This document shows, one piece after another, positions 20,948 to 30,705 of a stretch of 64,000 bases of DNA (the first letter of the stretch is position 1; every line of letters begins with the position of its first letter). The DNA comes from Rhynchopus euleeides (taxonomy: Eukaryota; Euglenozoa; Diplonemea; Diplonemida; Diplonemidae), in the NCBI GenBank assembly GCA_963210315.1, contig OY723287.1, positions 1,984,001 through 2,048,000 on the forward strand. Direction: 5' to 3'. The notes beneath the pieces were generated by a model, which searched no databases, had not been told where the DNA came from, and saw only the letters and a program-made list of their open reading frames with translations. The position numbers and the translations under genes are program-made.

Positions 20948-23900
20948 ATGCCAGCGCCCTCGCACCCTGATCCTGGGCATCAAGGGTTGTCTGCACCGCC
21001 AGGGGATTCTTCAGCACGCGCCACGTCACCGCCAGGGGATTCAGCACGCGCCACGTCACTGCCAGGGGATTCAGCACGCGCCACGTCACCGCCAGGGGAT
21101 TCAGCACGCGCCACGTCACCGCCAGGGGATTCAGCACGCGCCACGTCACTGCCAGGGGATTCAGCACGCGCCACGTCACCGCCAGGGGATTCAGCACGCG
21201 CCACGTCACCGCCAGTAGCTGCAGCACTGGATGATGGGACTGCACCGGCTGCTCCACCTCGGGATTCGCCAGGGGCAAAGCCGTCGGCGAGGGCAAAGGC
21301 ACGCCAGGGATTCGGCAAAGACCGAGTGGAATTCCTCCTCGGATTTCGTCTTGCCTTTCCGCAGTTCGGTAAGTCTGGGTCGCACCTTGCTGACATGGCT
21401 GAGATTCTTCTCAGCAAACCCTTTTGCTGGAAAATGGAAGGTGCTAAAGATGCCCAACGCTCGTTGTCGACGCAACTGGGGCATTTTTATAACCGGTACA
21501 AGCCCAGCAAGTATGGCGACATTCCCCCTGAACCTCTCGACTTCCCCCCCTGTGAGAAGATGAAGTTTCCTGGATTGGGCGCCCTGGTCGGAAAGGCTTG
21601 CGGGTACAAGGAGGGGGCAACTGCCACACGTCTCATCGACACCTACTTTTGTGATGCAGACGAGGCCAAACTTCTCGCCAGGTCCGTTTACAGGGGAAGT
21701 AAAAAAGGTGGCCAATCTTCGTCGGAACCGACTTCGTCGCAGGGGACCTCTGTTGACTTGCTGGCACCTGTTTCGTCGCAGGGGACCTCTGTTGACTTGC
21801 TGGCACCTGTTCCGCCGCCTCCCTCTGCTGGGACTCTGAGAAGAGTGGAGCAGAAAGTGGATGCTCTCCACGCACTGGTGTTGACCCGCTCCCCTCAAGC
21901 TCCCTCGACAGACCCGAGACCCTCGCAAGACCCACCGCTACCCGAAACCCCACGTTCCTTGGTGTCACCTGTCATGGTCGGCAACTCCAAGAAGCGGAAG
22001 ACCGGCGAGGGGTCATCGACTGCGAAGCCTCCTGTGAAACGGGCCCGCAAAGTCACCGCAGCTGATTATGCGAAGGCTGGGCCCCCTCGGGAGAGTGTCC
22101 GGATCGCGACGCAGAACTCGAAGAACGGTTCTGACCCTCGTCCGATACATGTGGACCCTGACCTGTTCACAGAAATGGACACGATTACGCAAATTGAAAA
22201 ATGCGACGCCTCCTTCATAAAGAATAGGGACGCCTTTTTTGCAGTACTCCCGCAGGCCAAGGTGCCTGAAGTGACGAAAATGGATTGTGGTTTCTTTTCC
22301 ACCCCGAAGATATTCCTCGATGCATGGAGGAAACATCACGTCAAAATGTGGCGCCAGACACCGTTCGGTGTGGCTGGCGTTTCACATGTCACCGCTGAGG
22401 GGTTTAAGTTCCCGAGAGGGGCCTGGATGGCTCTCCGGGTCGGTCAGGGCCATCGGCAGCTGAAGGTATTGCAGCGGGTCACTGATGCTGGTATTGAACA
22501 CCGGGCTAAGCAAGCCTCATCAGCAAAAAAGGAAAGCAATGAGACTCACTGCACCTTCTCTGAAGAAGAGGAAGATGTGTTGGGTCGTCGGGAGGCTGCG
22601 GCCCACAAGGCAAAGGTAAAGGAGGTCTTTGAAGAAAGGCACGGTCCGACGAAGAGAGGCCGCCGTTCCCAGGAAACGGTTGAGCAACATGCTGCTATCG
22701 ATGCGGATATCCGCATGAAGTCCCGCAAGCCCGATAAGGGGCAAAAAAAACAGGTTGGGGGAAGTCAAGGCGTGATCTCCTGCAGAAACAGCACACCGAC
22801 TTGCAGTCCAAGTTGCGTGGGCAATATGTTTCTGAGAAGGAGAACGCGAAAGACATTCCGCACCCATTTGTGGGCGAGAGTATCAGGGATATTCTGTCCG
22901 GGCGGGTGTTTGACTGGGTGGGGGGCCTGCAGAGGTGGTGACACCAAGGCACACACTGGCCTCTCGGAGTGGATGTTGGAGCTCTTCTTCCGGAAGTATC
23001 GGCACGAGACCGACTTCACTCCGAGACACTGCCTCTTGACCCTGCACTACCTCTTCCGAAAGCCTGTGCGGGCTCAAGTGGCAACTCCTTTCCTCTTTTC
23101 TATCTCGGTGGAGAAAGCCGATCGCCATGTCGACGAGGGGTTGAAACATCTTGGGAAGTTTGCCAATGAGGTGGATTTGGTGAACGACTCCCGAGAGACC
23201 GATCCCTTCAACCACGCCCCTCTCTTCCCGGCAGCGACCACAATATTGGATGTCTTCCCCGTCCCCATCTCTCGTTTTTTCAAAACAACGTACTCCGGGT
23301 ACTACGGTCGGGAAGTGCTTAAATTTCAGCTGGCCATCAACATGTACGGCCTTGTTTCCTACATTTCTGGGGGGCACGCGGGTTCCCGGCCTGACGTGTT
23401 CCTGTGGGGGACTGCAAAGGACACGCCCAAATCAAACCATCCGAATCTGGCCGATAGTGTTGTCCTTGCAGATGGGGCCTACAGCAGTGGTTGGAAATGT
23501 GTTGTTGGAAGTCGGCGCAGCAGGAAGAAAGCTGGGAAGGCCGACGAGAATCGTGAGGGATCCCTGCCAGGGTCCTCGATGCCCTCCGTTGAGCAGGATG
23601 AGTACAACGCAGCACACGGCTTTGTCAGAGGTCGGGTGGAGCGTGCCATTGCCCGGTTGAAGTGCTGGAAAGTTCTGATGTACCCCTGGCATATTCATAA
23701 AAAAGAGGATGTTGCTCACATCTCACTGTGTGCCAAGGTTGTTGCCAACCTGCACAATTTTATTTATAAACATGGACTTCCTGAGATGCCAGTGGGACCC
23801 TACAGAAACATGGTTCCGGATGTGATACCTGTCCGGGGCCAGTCCAAGCCATCTTCGACAAACTCAACGAAGAAGAGGGCTGCCCCTGGTGATCCCACTG

Positions 23901-24103
23901 TGGAAGAGTCCAATGTTTCTGATAATGATTCTGGCAGTGAAGATGGATACGGTTTGCGTCAGTGTTCTGCCCCGACGATCTATGAGGCCTCCGGGCAGGA
24001 TGACGACTGTTTTAAAGAGACTGGTGAAGGGGAAGACACCTTCGACAGGCTCATGGGGGAGACTCGTGCAAAGGACGCTGATGATGCGTGGCATGAGTAC
24101 TGA
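20948..24103 (+). CDS. DDE_Tnp_4-type (PIF/Harbinger-like) transposase
   Basis: 1051 residues. The C-terminal third carries the DDE triad in family context: TTILDVFPVP (about residue 766), VVLADGAYSS (about 837) and GRVERAIARLKCWKVL (about 897), followed by LHNFIYKHG. Upstream are a helical region (GLSEWMLELFFRKYRHE...LTLHYLF) and a Ser/Pro/Lys-rich N-terminus with seven or so 10-residue repeats SARATSPPGD. Between about 22745 and 22940 the annotated frame reads as Cys/Arg-rich nonsense, while the +1 frame gives a plausible peptide (DLLQKQHTDLQSKLRGQYVS...), so two compensating frameshifts, one at an A8 run, probably disrupt this copy. It follows the USP gene immediately. Termini of the element were not found. 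Confidence 0.8.
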   Translation: MPAPSHPDPGHQGLSAPPGDSSARATSPPGDSARATSLPGDSARATSPPGDSARATSPPGDSARATSLPGDSARATSPPGDSARATSPPVAAALDDGTAPAAPPRDSPGAKPSARAKARQGFGKDRVEFLLGFRLAFPQFGKSGSHLADMAEILLSKPFCWKMEGAKDAQRSLSTQLGHFYNRYKPSKYGDIPPEPLDFPPCEKMKFPGLGALVGKACGYKEGATATRLIDTYFCDADEAKLLARSVYRGSKKGGQSSSEPTSSQGTSVDLLAPVSSQGTSVDLLAPVPPPPSAGTLRRVEQKVDALHALVLTRSPQAPSTDPRPSQDPPLPETPRSLVSPVMVGNSKKRKTGEGSSTAKPPVKRARKVTAADYAKAGPPRESVRIATQNSKNGSDPRPIHVDPDLFTEMDTITQIEKCDASFIKNRDAFFAVLPQAKVPEVTKMDCGFFSTPKIFLDAWRKHHVKMWRQTPFGVAGVSHVTAEGFKFPRGAWMALRVGQGHRQLKVLQRVTDAGIEHRAKQASSAKKESNETHCTFSEEEEDVLGRREAAAHKAKVKEVFEERHGPTKRGRRSQETVEQHAAIDADIRMKSRKPDKGQKKQVGGSQGVISCRNSTPTCSPSCVGNMFLRRRTRKTFRTHLWARVSGIFCPGGCLTGWGACRGGDTKAHTGLSEWMLELFFRKYRHETDFTPRHCLLTLHYLFRKPVRAQVATPFLFSISVEKADRHVDEGLKHLGKFANEVDLVNDSRETDPFNHAPLFPAATTILDVFPVPISRFFKTTYSGYYGREVLKFQLAINMYGLVSYISGGHAGSRPDVFLWGTAKDTPKSNHPNLADSVVLADGAYSSGWKCVVGSRRSRKKAGKADENREGSLPGSSMPSVEQDEYNAAHGFVRGRVERAIARLKCWKVLMYPWHIHKKEDVAHISLCAKVVANLHNFIYKHGLPEMPVGPYRNMVPDVIPVRGQSKPSSTNSTKKRAAPGDPTVEESNVSDNDSGSEDGYGLRQCSAPTIYEASGQDDDCFKETGEGEDTFDRLMGETRAKDADDAWHEY
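21010..21215 (+). repeat. 30-bp in-frame tandem repeat in transposase N-terminus
   Basis: About seven near-identical 30-base units encode SARATS(P/L)PGD. Differences are single C/T changes (CCG versus CTG). A second in-frame tandem (two units near 21735-21812, SSQGTSVDLLAPV) follows. Confidence 0.9.
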
Positions 24104-24530
24104 AAGGGTGCACGCTCACGGGGGTGGGTGAGGGGGTGGTGTGACTCGGGCTTTTCCAAGCCTCTCATCGAGCGAGGTTAATGATCAGTGTTAAGGCCGC
24201 GGAGCGCCATCATTCGTGGCTGTGAAGGTGCACCCCCTCCTTCGCTTCGACATCCTGATGATACTGTCGTCACGGACACCACTTTAATAACAACCACACT
24301 TGACACTCACACATTATCATTTTGTGTGGACTGGGTTGATTGAATGTCCGCTTCTACGGACAAAGGTAGGGAACTTTCGGGACCTCTGGGTGACCCAAAA
24401 AAATATTTTTTTAAAAATAAGCTCACTTTGCTAAACTGGACCCAACTCCCCACACTCTTTTTTTCCGACTTTTTCACGGGGTTTTTCCGGTTTTTTTTGG
24501 TTTTTTTTGGCGGATGGAGCGAAGACCCCC
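24104..24530. other. Downstream of transposase, no gene recognised
   Basis: T-rich and A-rich stretches close to the inverted duplication that begins at about 24531. It may hold the right end of the transposase element. Confidence 0.4.
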
Positions 24531-25272
24531 CTTGGGTTTTTTAGGTGGGATTTTTTCCCCACAGGTTTTCTGGGTGAAGTTTTTCGGGGGCAGGTGGTAT
24601 TCTAGTGGGGGATGAGGATGAATCCTCCGGACACCCGCCCCTTTTTTGGTTGTTCCAGCCAAAACCCAGCGTTGTTCCCCAGTCAAGAGCCAGGCGTTCA
24701 CTACCGTGGCCTCCGGCGGCTGGGGGGCTCCGCCCCCCAGACCCCCCTGTACCACTAGGCTGGAGCGTGTGCCTGTCTTGTAGCCAAGTCCTTTGGGTTC
24801 ACATCAGCGAATGGGACCCAGACCACTCTCAGTAGCCTCAGGAGGACGCAGCCAACAATCTGTACGCCCGCAACTCCCACGCGCTCCCACTACGGCGCAA
24901 GGAACAGATACTCACTACCGTGGCCTCCGGCGGCTGGGGGGCTCCGCCCCGCAGACCCCCCGTATGTCGAGCAACCAAATCCTTGAGCTTGTGCCACTGG
25001 GCATAGGAAGGGGTCGTTACAATAACGCCCCGAAAACCCATTTTTGGCGCCCCTTGCCTGGCATGTTGCTGTTGTGTTGCCACTATCTCTCATCACACAG
25101 GGCGTCCAATACCCACACACCACACTCACACTGGTTGTGTGGTGGGATGGGGGGATTTTCTTGCCCGCGAGGGGGATTGCGCGCCATTTCCCCCCCGAAA
25201 AACCCTTAGAGAAAAAGTGGAATCCCGACTCCCTTTTGGGCCCAAAAAGGCCAAAGTCCCAGGCATACTTGC
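24531..25272 (-). repeat. Arm 1 of a 15-kb-spaced inverted duplication (with empty hAT site)
   Basis: Reverse complement of 40092-40815 plus 41392-41419. It contains two inverted GC-palindrome units (24698-24747, 24912-24961). At 24558-24565 it has a single CCCACAGG where the other arm has a 568-bp insertion flanked by CCTGTGGG on both sides, so this arm preserves the pre-insertion state. Confidence 0.9.
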
Positions 25273-25598
25273 CCACCGACCCACCGAATTTCTGGGTCGG
25301 TGGGTTGAGGGGATCGCCCCATCAACCCATCGACCCAGCCCATCAACCCATCCACCGACTTTGGTCAGGGGCTTGACATGACATGGATCATGTCAACCTG
25401 TGAACAGATTCACTGCCGTGGCCTCCGGCGGCTGGGAGGCGGCCAAGCCCTTGCGCGTATGCCGCTGACAGATCAAGAAGGGAGTGCACCCGGCTCTGTT
25501 GGTGTTTCACTTAAGATGCACACACAACATGCAGGCAGTGCACATTACACAGACACATATTCGGAAGCACGTGATACAGCAAGAAATCTGTGGGCGGG
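25273..25598. other. Spacer with GGGTCGGTGGG repeats and a partial GC palindrome
   Basis: Short direct and inverted copies of CATCAACCCATC / GGGTCGGTGGGTTG lie at 25280-25370, and a truncated GC-palindrome unit at 25410-25441. The last 100 bases resemble the region upstream of the paralogue at 63.79 kb and probably hold that gene family's leader. Confidence 0.5.
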
Positions 25599-27013
25599 AT
25601 GGGGTCGAGTGCGAGTGTGGAGGAGCACGGGCGGGGATGGTGGGGCAGTACACGCGCTGTGAAGGAGGCACTGGAGGGCGGGACGTGGCGGCAGCTGCTG
25701 GAGAAGCACAAGGCGGACGTGAACGCGGCGGACCCACACACCGGGCGGATGCTGCTGCACGAGGTGTTGCAGCTCGCGTGCAGGGGAGCAGTCAAGTTTC
25801 TGGTGGGGTGCGGCAGCCAGCGTTCCGGACGGCGAGGGGCGCACACCGGTGTGGTACGCGCTGCAGCACCGTGATGGCGGCACACGCAGTGCGCTGCTGG
25901 CGGCCCTCGCCGAGCAAGTGGGGAAGATGCAGACAGAGGTGGTCAGCAGGCTGCAGCACTTCCTCACAGACGAGTGGTCGCCCTTGAGGGCACGTGTTCC
26001 CACTGTTGCTGATGCAGCCCACACTGCATCGGATGGACTCCCGCAGTCGCAGGCTCAGCCACCGCCACAGGAGCCCCGCACAGACAAACCCACCGACAAG
26101 GACAAGACGAGCGAGCGGCTGGAGAACCACGTGGACGGGCGGAAGATCTGCTTCACGCGCAGCGACAAAACAGGCGAAACACCGCTGCTGGAGTGGCTGG
26201 TGCAGCTGCTGGCGGTGCAGCCGGATCTCGGGTACCGGGCAAAGCACGTCGACAGCATGCTGCTAGGGCTGCGGTTTGTAGTGCAGCGGGTGCTGCAGCG
26301 TGTGGAGAATGCGCCAGACAAGATTGAGGACTGGATGGCAGAGGACGACTGGTTCGAGCATCTGTGCGCAGGCTACCTCTTCACCTGCGACTGCGTGGAC
26401 TACGAAGTCAACAGTGAGACGTGCGATCTTGTGTGCAAGGCAGATGGTGCACCCATCGTCAAGGAGTACCACAAGAACTTCAGCGACGTGGGTGTGCTGG
26501 GAACCACGGGGCGGGCTGCGTGCGGCCGGCACTGTACTTCGGGATGAACCAAGCGATGCGGACGATTGGGCTGTCGAAGGAAGCGCGTGAGTCTGCGGTA
26601 GGCAGCGTGTTCGAGCTTGAGCCTGCACCGGCACAGCTGCACGTGATTGCGACGTTCCAGCCGCTGATGACGAAGCTGACGCGCTGATCCGGAGCCGGCG
26701 GCCGAGCCTGACCACGGTGTTCCGCGGGATCAACGTGAACGTGTCGGCGCAGTACAAGGTGGGGACGTCGGTGGTGTGGAACGCCTTCACGTCGACGACG
26801 CAGGAGCAGGGTGTGGCGAAGGACTTCATGTACGGGAAGGCAGGGACGTTCTTTGTGATTGTAGCGAAGCAGACAGACAAGAACCTGACCCGACAACACT
26901 ACCAGCGCGCCTGCACCGCGTTACGGCACAGACACGTCCCTCCGGATGAGGGTCCTGAGTGTAGAAGCGTCAACGCATCAAACAATATACAGGCTAAGAG
27001 CGGTTGCTGCTGA
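25599..27013 (+). pseudogene. Ankyrin-ADP-ribosyltransferase gene with N-myristoylation motif, frameshifted
   Basis: Start MGSSASVEEHG matches the N-myristoylation consensus (Gly2, Ser6). Ankyrin-like text follows (ADPHTGRMLLHEVLQLACRGAVKFLVGCG, then after a shift near 25812 SVPDGEGRTPVWYALQHRDGG). A linker and helical domain run to about 26510, a second shift leads to ALYFGMNQAMRTIGLSKEARE, and a third near 26665 leads to an ART domain: TTVFRGINVNVSAQYKVGTSVVWNAFTSTTQEQG, with the R and STT motifs of arginine-type mono-ADP-ribosyltransferases. The frame order is 0-1-0-2. Family members transfer ADP-ribose from NAD to protein side chains. I do not see a clear catalytic ExE in this copy, so activity is doubtful. 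The last 66 bases are shared with 45512-45580. Confidence 0.7.
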
Positions 27014-27028
27014 ATGGTGAAGTGACTT
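26959..27028. repeat. 66-bp segment shared with the DUF4116/NACHT boundary (copy 1)
   Basis: The run from GTGTAGAAGCGTCAACGC to TGGTGAAGTGAC is identical to 45512-45580, ending both the ankyrin-ART gene here and the DUF4116 gene there. Confidence 0.8.
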
Positions 27029-27098
27029 TTTACTACCACTTGCCAGGGCATTCGCAATCGCCCACCGCTCCCGTGTGAGGTGGGCGAAGTTTTATTTA

Positions 27099-28025
27099 CA
27101 GGGGGGGGGGGTCGAATAAACGTACTTACCGTCACTCATTGAGTCAAGTAATGTTGGTGGGGTAATAACCCACCAACTTCTTCCAGAACCCCCACATCCA
27201 CCAAATTAGTACCCCACCAACATATTTACCCCACCAATATTTTACCCCACCAACGTAACTTGAGTGACGGTAGTTGAATAGTAGTACTTAGCCGAATAAT
27301 AGTACTTATTTTTTTGGGGCTCTGGGGCACGTTGGGCCGTTGAATACAAGTACTTACTTTGTACACCCGTTTTTTAGGGAAATATCTCGTTTTTTTTGAG
27401 ATTTTCTTTTTGGAGGACCGCCTGCCAGTGGAGGGGGCACACAAATCCGCAAACTTTGGGGCAAGGAATGGGGACAAGGTCTATTGGTGCCACTTCGGGG
27501 AACCAGGGTGCACGGGCCCCCGCAAACCTGCAAGCTCATGCGGTCCAGAGGCATCAGAACCACTGCTGAAGCCCGCCGCGCATTCCCCTCAGCTACGGCG
27601 TCCGCAGTCCCCACCACCACCGAGAAGATGTGAACGTATGGTCCCACACAAAAAGCTCACCGTAGACCTGTGACATCCACCAACAGGGCCAATATCTTCG
27701 GCTGGTGTCCGATATAATGACGACGTCCGATGATTTCATCTGCTCACGGAATGCCTCAGGAGGATGGGCCACAGCCAGGCGCTCCCCGGCCTTCCTTCAA
27801 CGAAGTGATCCGGGCCAGGGCACGCAGCAGTGACCAGCGCGCCCCTGGTGGACCAAGTAGCCCCGCAGAGCCCCTGCAAACAGTGTTTTTAGGAAAAGTT
27901 GAATAGACGTACTACGTACGTCTATTCGCTCGCAAATATTTTTATACTATTTTGGCGAGGTCGATTTAGGCCCGCCCGTTCGCCCAAGAGTAGTACTTAG
28001 TACGTTTATTTGACCCCCCCCCCTG
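27099..28025. mobile_element. 927-bp MITE, TA target duplication
   Basis: The left end is CAGGGGGGGGGG then TCGAATAAACGTACT; the right end is AGTACGTTTATTTGA then CCCCCCCCCCTG; TA at 27097-27098 and 28026-28027. The interior has repeated CCCCACCAA and GTAGTACTTA motifs and a perfect 12-bp palindrome arm, GAATAGACGTAC/GTACGTCTATTC near 27901-27928. A plus-strand frame (27359-27673) with a Cys-x-His segment may be a decayed coding remnant. Confidence 0.75.
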
Positions 28026-28027
28026 TA

Positions 28028-28463
28028 AGCACCTTCGGTGCGACTAGGGAGTCAAGGGAGGACTAGAGAAGACGACTTCCCTGCGCGTACTTGTTTTTCT
28101 ACCACTTGCAACAACAGTTTTCTTGCAAGGTTGGAAGGGGGGCGAACGGAACAAACACCACCCTTCATCAGGCCAACGAGTGGTGTTTTGCTCCCTGCCT
28201 TCGCCCCTCCGTACGTCAGCTTTTGCACTGAACGGTGCCTAATGCAACGGAAAAGCGGTGGCTGAGTTACCCCCATCTCCCACGAGACGCGTTTTGATAT
28301 TGATGTTTGGTGTCTTATGTCCGACCGAAGACTCCCACCACACCACACCACCACCCCGTTGTCTGACTGTCGAGGGTGCCTTGCCTTTTTTGCGCAGGAG
28401 CTAGCGTGAGTGTTGTCAGGGCCTGGGTGGCTGCAGCACGCTTTATGTGGGCTGCTGGAGCCT
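28028..28463. other. Spacer, no gene recognised
   Basis: Mixed composition between the MITE and the duplicated DUF4116 leader. Confidence 0.4.
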
Positions 28464-28680
28464 CCACAGGCCTGCTCTGCACTGTGCTGTGCTGTGCTGC
28501 GCTGCCCCCCCTGAAGGGAGGGTGTATTGGGTGGGGGTTGGGAATCAACGCCTGCCTAGACACACCCGTCGCTCAGCTACGGAAACTTGACTGCACTGCG
28601 CTACACAACCTGCAGGTGTGTGGGACACAACTGCCTTTGCAAGCAGAAAGAGTCATGTTGGTGTTCCTGGCTGACAGGAA
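28464..28680 (+). repeat. Duplicated leader/5' end of Ubl-DUF4116 genes (truncated copy)
   Basis: About 215 bases nearly identical to 44636-44850. In both places the block runs into an ATG followed by the start of a ubiquitin-like domain (here MLVFLADR at 28654). Here the coding homology stops after eight codons and a complete paralogue begins 200 bases later at 28897, so this is a truncated 5' duplicate, probably promoter and 5' UTR. Confidence 0.7.
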
Positions 28681-28896
28681 CACTTTCCGAAAAGAAATCG
28701 AAAGTTTTGGCCTTTCCTGGCCTATGTGGTCCCAAAGTGCCCAGGTTTGGACCCGAGACACACACGCGCACCTGATGAGAATCGTCTTTATGACCATGCA
28801 CCACGCTGAGCGGGCGCATGCCTCCTGATTGATTGCAACACACACACAGAGCCACACCACCCTGCAGGGCGCTGCTAACTTTTCACAGGCGTGGTT

Positions 28897-29712
28897 ATGG
28901 ACGTGTTCCTGACGGATGCGGCGACAGGCGTGACGCACGCTGTCGACATCGGGATGAACGAGAAGCCCGACAGGCTGAAGCTCGAAGCACGCGAGGCGTT
29001 CCGCTACCCTGATGGTGTGGAGGAAGAGGACGTGCATCTGTCGGTGGGGGGCAAAGCGGTGTGTGACGACGAGCCTCTGTGCAGCCATGCAGGTGTCGAA
29101 GCCGGATGCGTGGTTCACGTCACCCTCCGTCCCGACCGTCACCTCGATGCGGTGCACAAGGGGGAGAAGCAACTGTGGCAGCTCCCGCTGTGGGTGACGA
29201 CACGCGATGAGGTCCTTCAAGCCGTTCGGGAGTTGCCGGACGAAGATGACGACGAGTATGAGGCGGACTGGTTTGAACATGCGCACACCACCGTGAAGGG
29301 CGATCGTGAGATCGTTCTTGCTGCAGTTCAACAAAATGGGGAGTCACTCCAGTACGCAGACGACAGCCTGAAGGGTGATCGTGAGATCGTTCTTGCTGCA
29401 GTTCAAGAAGATGGGCTCTCACTCGAGTACGCAGACGACAGGCTGAAGGGTGATCGTGAGATCGTTCTTGCTGCAGTTCAATATCGTGGGTCCTCACTCA
29501 AGTACGCAGACGGCAGCCTGAAGGGTGATCATGAGATCGTTCTTGCTGCAGTTCAACAAGATGCGTGCTCACTCAAGTCCGCAGACGACAGCCTGAAGGG
29601 TGATCGTGAGTTCGTTCTTGCTGCAGTTCAACAAGCTGGGTTCTTACTCAACTACGCAGACGACAGCCTGAAGGGTGATCGTGAGATCGTTCTTGCTGCA
29701 GTTCAGGGGTGA
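28897..29712 (+). CDS. Ubiquitin-like domain plus DUF4116 repeats, truncated by retroelement A
   Basis: ATG at 28897 begins a beta-grasp domain resembling ubiquitin: MDVFLTDAATG-VTHAVDIG, a helix, VHLSVGGKAVCDDEPLCSHAGVEAGCVVHVTLR, about residues 1-80. After a linker with LPLWV and an acidic stretch come six DUF4116 units of 25 residues. The frame closes at a TGA four codons into retroelement A. Without elements A and B the frame continues through 30556-30705 and 39186-39345 to a TAA, giving 373 codons in total. A short exon upstream cannot be excluded (an AG acceptor lies at 28888-28889). Function unknown; the Ubl fold suggests a ubiquitin-system or scaffold role, which is inference. Confidence 0.8.
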   Translation: MDVFLTDAATGVTHAVDIGMNEKPDRLKLEAREAFRYPDGVEEEDVHLSVGGKAVCDDEPLCSHAGVEAGCVVHVTLRPDRHLDAVHKGEKQLWQLPLWVTTRDEVLQAVRELPDEDDDEYEADWFEHAHTTVKGDREIVLAAVQQNGESLQYADDSLKGDREIVLAAVQEDGLSLEYADDRLKGDREIVLAAVQYRGSSLKYADGSLKGDHEIVLAAVQQDACSLKSADDSLKGDREFVLAAVQQAGFLLNYADDSLKGDREIVLAAVQG

Positions 29713-30537
29713 TGGGTCGTCAGGGGAGCGGACCTGGCGACTACGGCTGGCACCTCCACGTGGTGAACCCTGGGGGCCTTTGCGAACAGACCGTTGAGGT
29801 AAGCTACGCTGCACGCTTTGGCTTAAGGTAGCGCATTGCGTGTAGGCTGGATGTATCCCTCTGGAGACCCGGTGTTTCGCTTAGGCCGCTAAGACCAGTC
29901 AGGCTGCACGCGGCGCTCATGAAGCGCGCCGCGTGGCCAGAAGAAACTGTGGGCGGCAACCGTGTTACGTGTTTTTCACCGGGGCGCGTGGGACTAGTTT
30001 AACGCACATGCGCACGTGGGACAAGTTCACCGCACACGTGGATCCCCCGGCTTTGCCTTCCTTCGCCTTCCTACTTTTAGTTCTTTTTCACCACGATCTT
30101 TTGCCCGTCACCTGTTGTTCGACCAGTCGAGCCGCGACCAGGAACGCCTCTGGAATACCCTGTGGTGGTGAGTGTCCGTTCGTCCTGTTTAGACCAGCCG
30201 TTGTTCCCGTCTTCTCCTTTTTACGCCCACTGGGTTGGAGTTGATCAGTCAATCGTTCATCCGACCGCAGCATTATGCGACCGGCGCGGTGTTAACAAAC
30301 GAGTGCATTAATCGTATTTTGTTGCACATTGCTTCCTTCCTTTCTACCTTTTAGCCTTTTCCCGCCAGCCCACAGAGATAGGAGCACGCTCTCCCTTTTA
30401 ATTGCTGTTCTTGCTGTTAGCTTTTAGCTGGGTCCGCCCCGGCGAAGACCGGCGTCTTCTGGCCGTCTGGGGGGTCTGGCAATTGCGCTGGGCTCCCTGG
30501 ATCCTCTGGATGAGTCAGTCTTTAAACAAAATCAACA
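29706..30537 (+). mobile_element. Retroelement A: 832-bp non-coding element in a DUF4116 repeat
   Basis: Flanked by an exact 18-bp duplication, CGTTCTTGCTGCAGTTCA (29688-29705 and 30538-30555). It begins GGGG and ends in an A-rich AAACAAAATCAACA. No substantial coding frame is recognisable, so it must be mobilised in trans. Possible pairings at the 5' end (GGGGTG with CACCTC at 29751-29756; CGTCAGG 29718-29724 with CCTGGCG 29733-29739) recall the HDV-like ribozymes found at the 5' ends of some non-LTR elements, but this is unproven. Beyond the GGGG start it shares no obvious sequence with element B. Confidence 0.8.
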
Positions 30538-30555
30538 CGTTCTTGCTGCAGTTCA

Positions 30556-30705
30556 ACAATATGGGTCCTCACTCGAGTACGCAGACGACAGCCTGAAGGG
30601 TGATCGTGAGATCGTTCTTGCTGCAGTTCAACAATATGGGTGCTCACTCCAGTACGCAGACGACAGGCTGAAGGGTGATCGTGAGATCGTTCTTGCTGCA
30701 GTTCA
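30556..30705 (+). pseudogene. Two DUF4116 units isolated between retroelements A and B
   Basis: Exactly 150 bases, two 75-base repeats, left between the two insertions. They remain in frame with both flanking pieces of the gene once the elements are removed, and in frame with ORF1 of element B across its 5' junction. Confidence 0.85.

Noticed and set aside
21010-21215. Regular 30-bp repeats considered as a CRISPR array
   Set aside because: Units are contiguous without spacers and translate in frame as SARATSPPGD within a transposase; the genome is eukaryotic.
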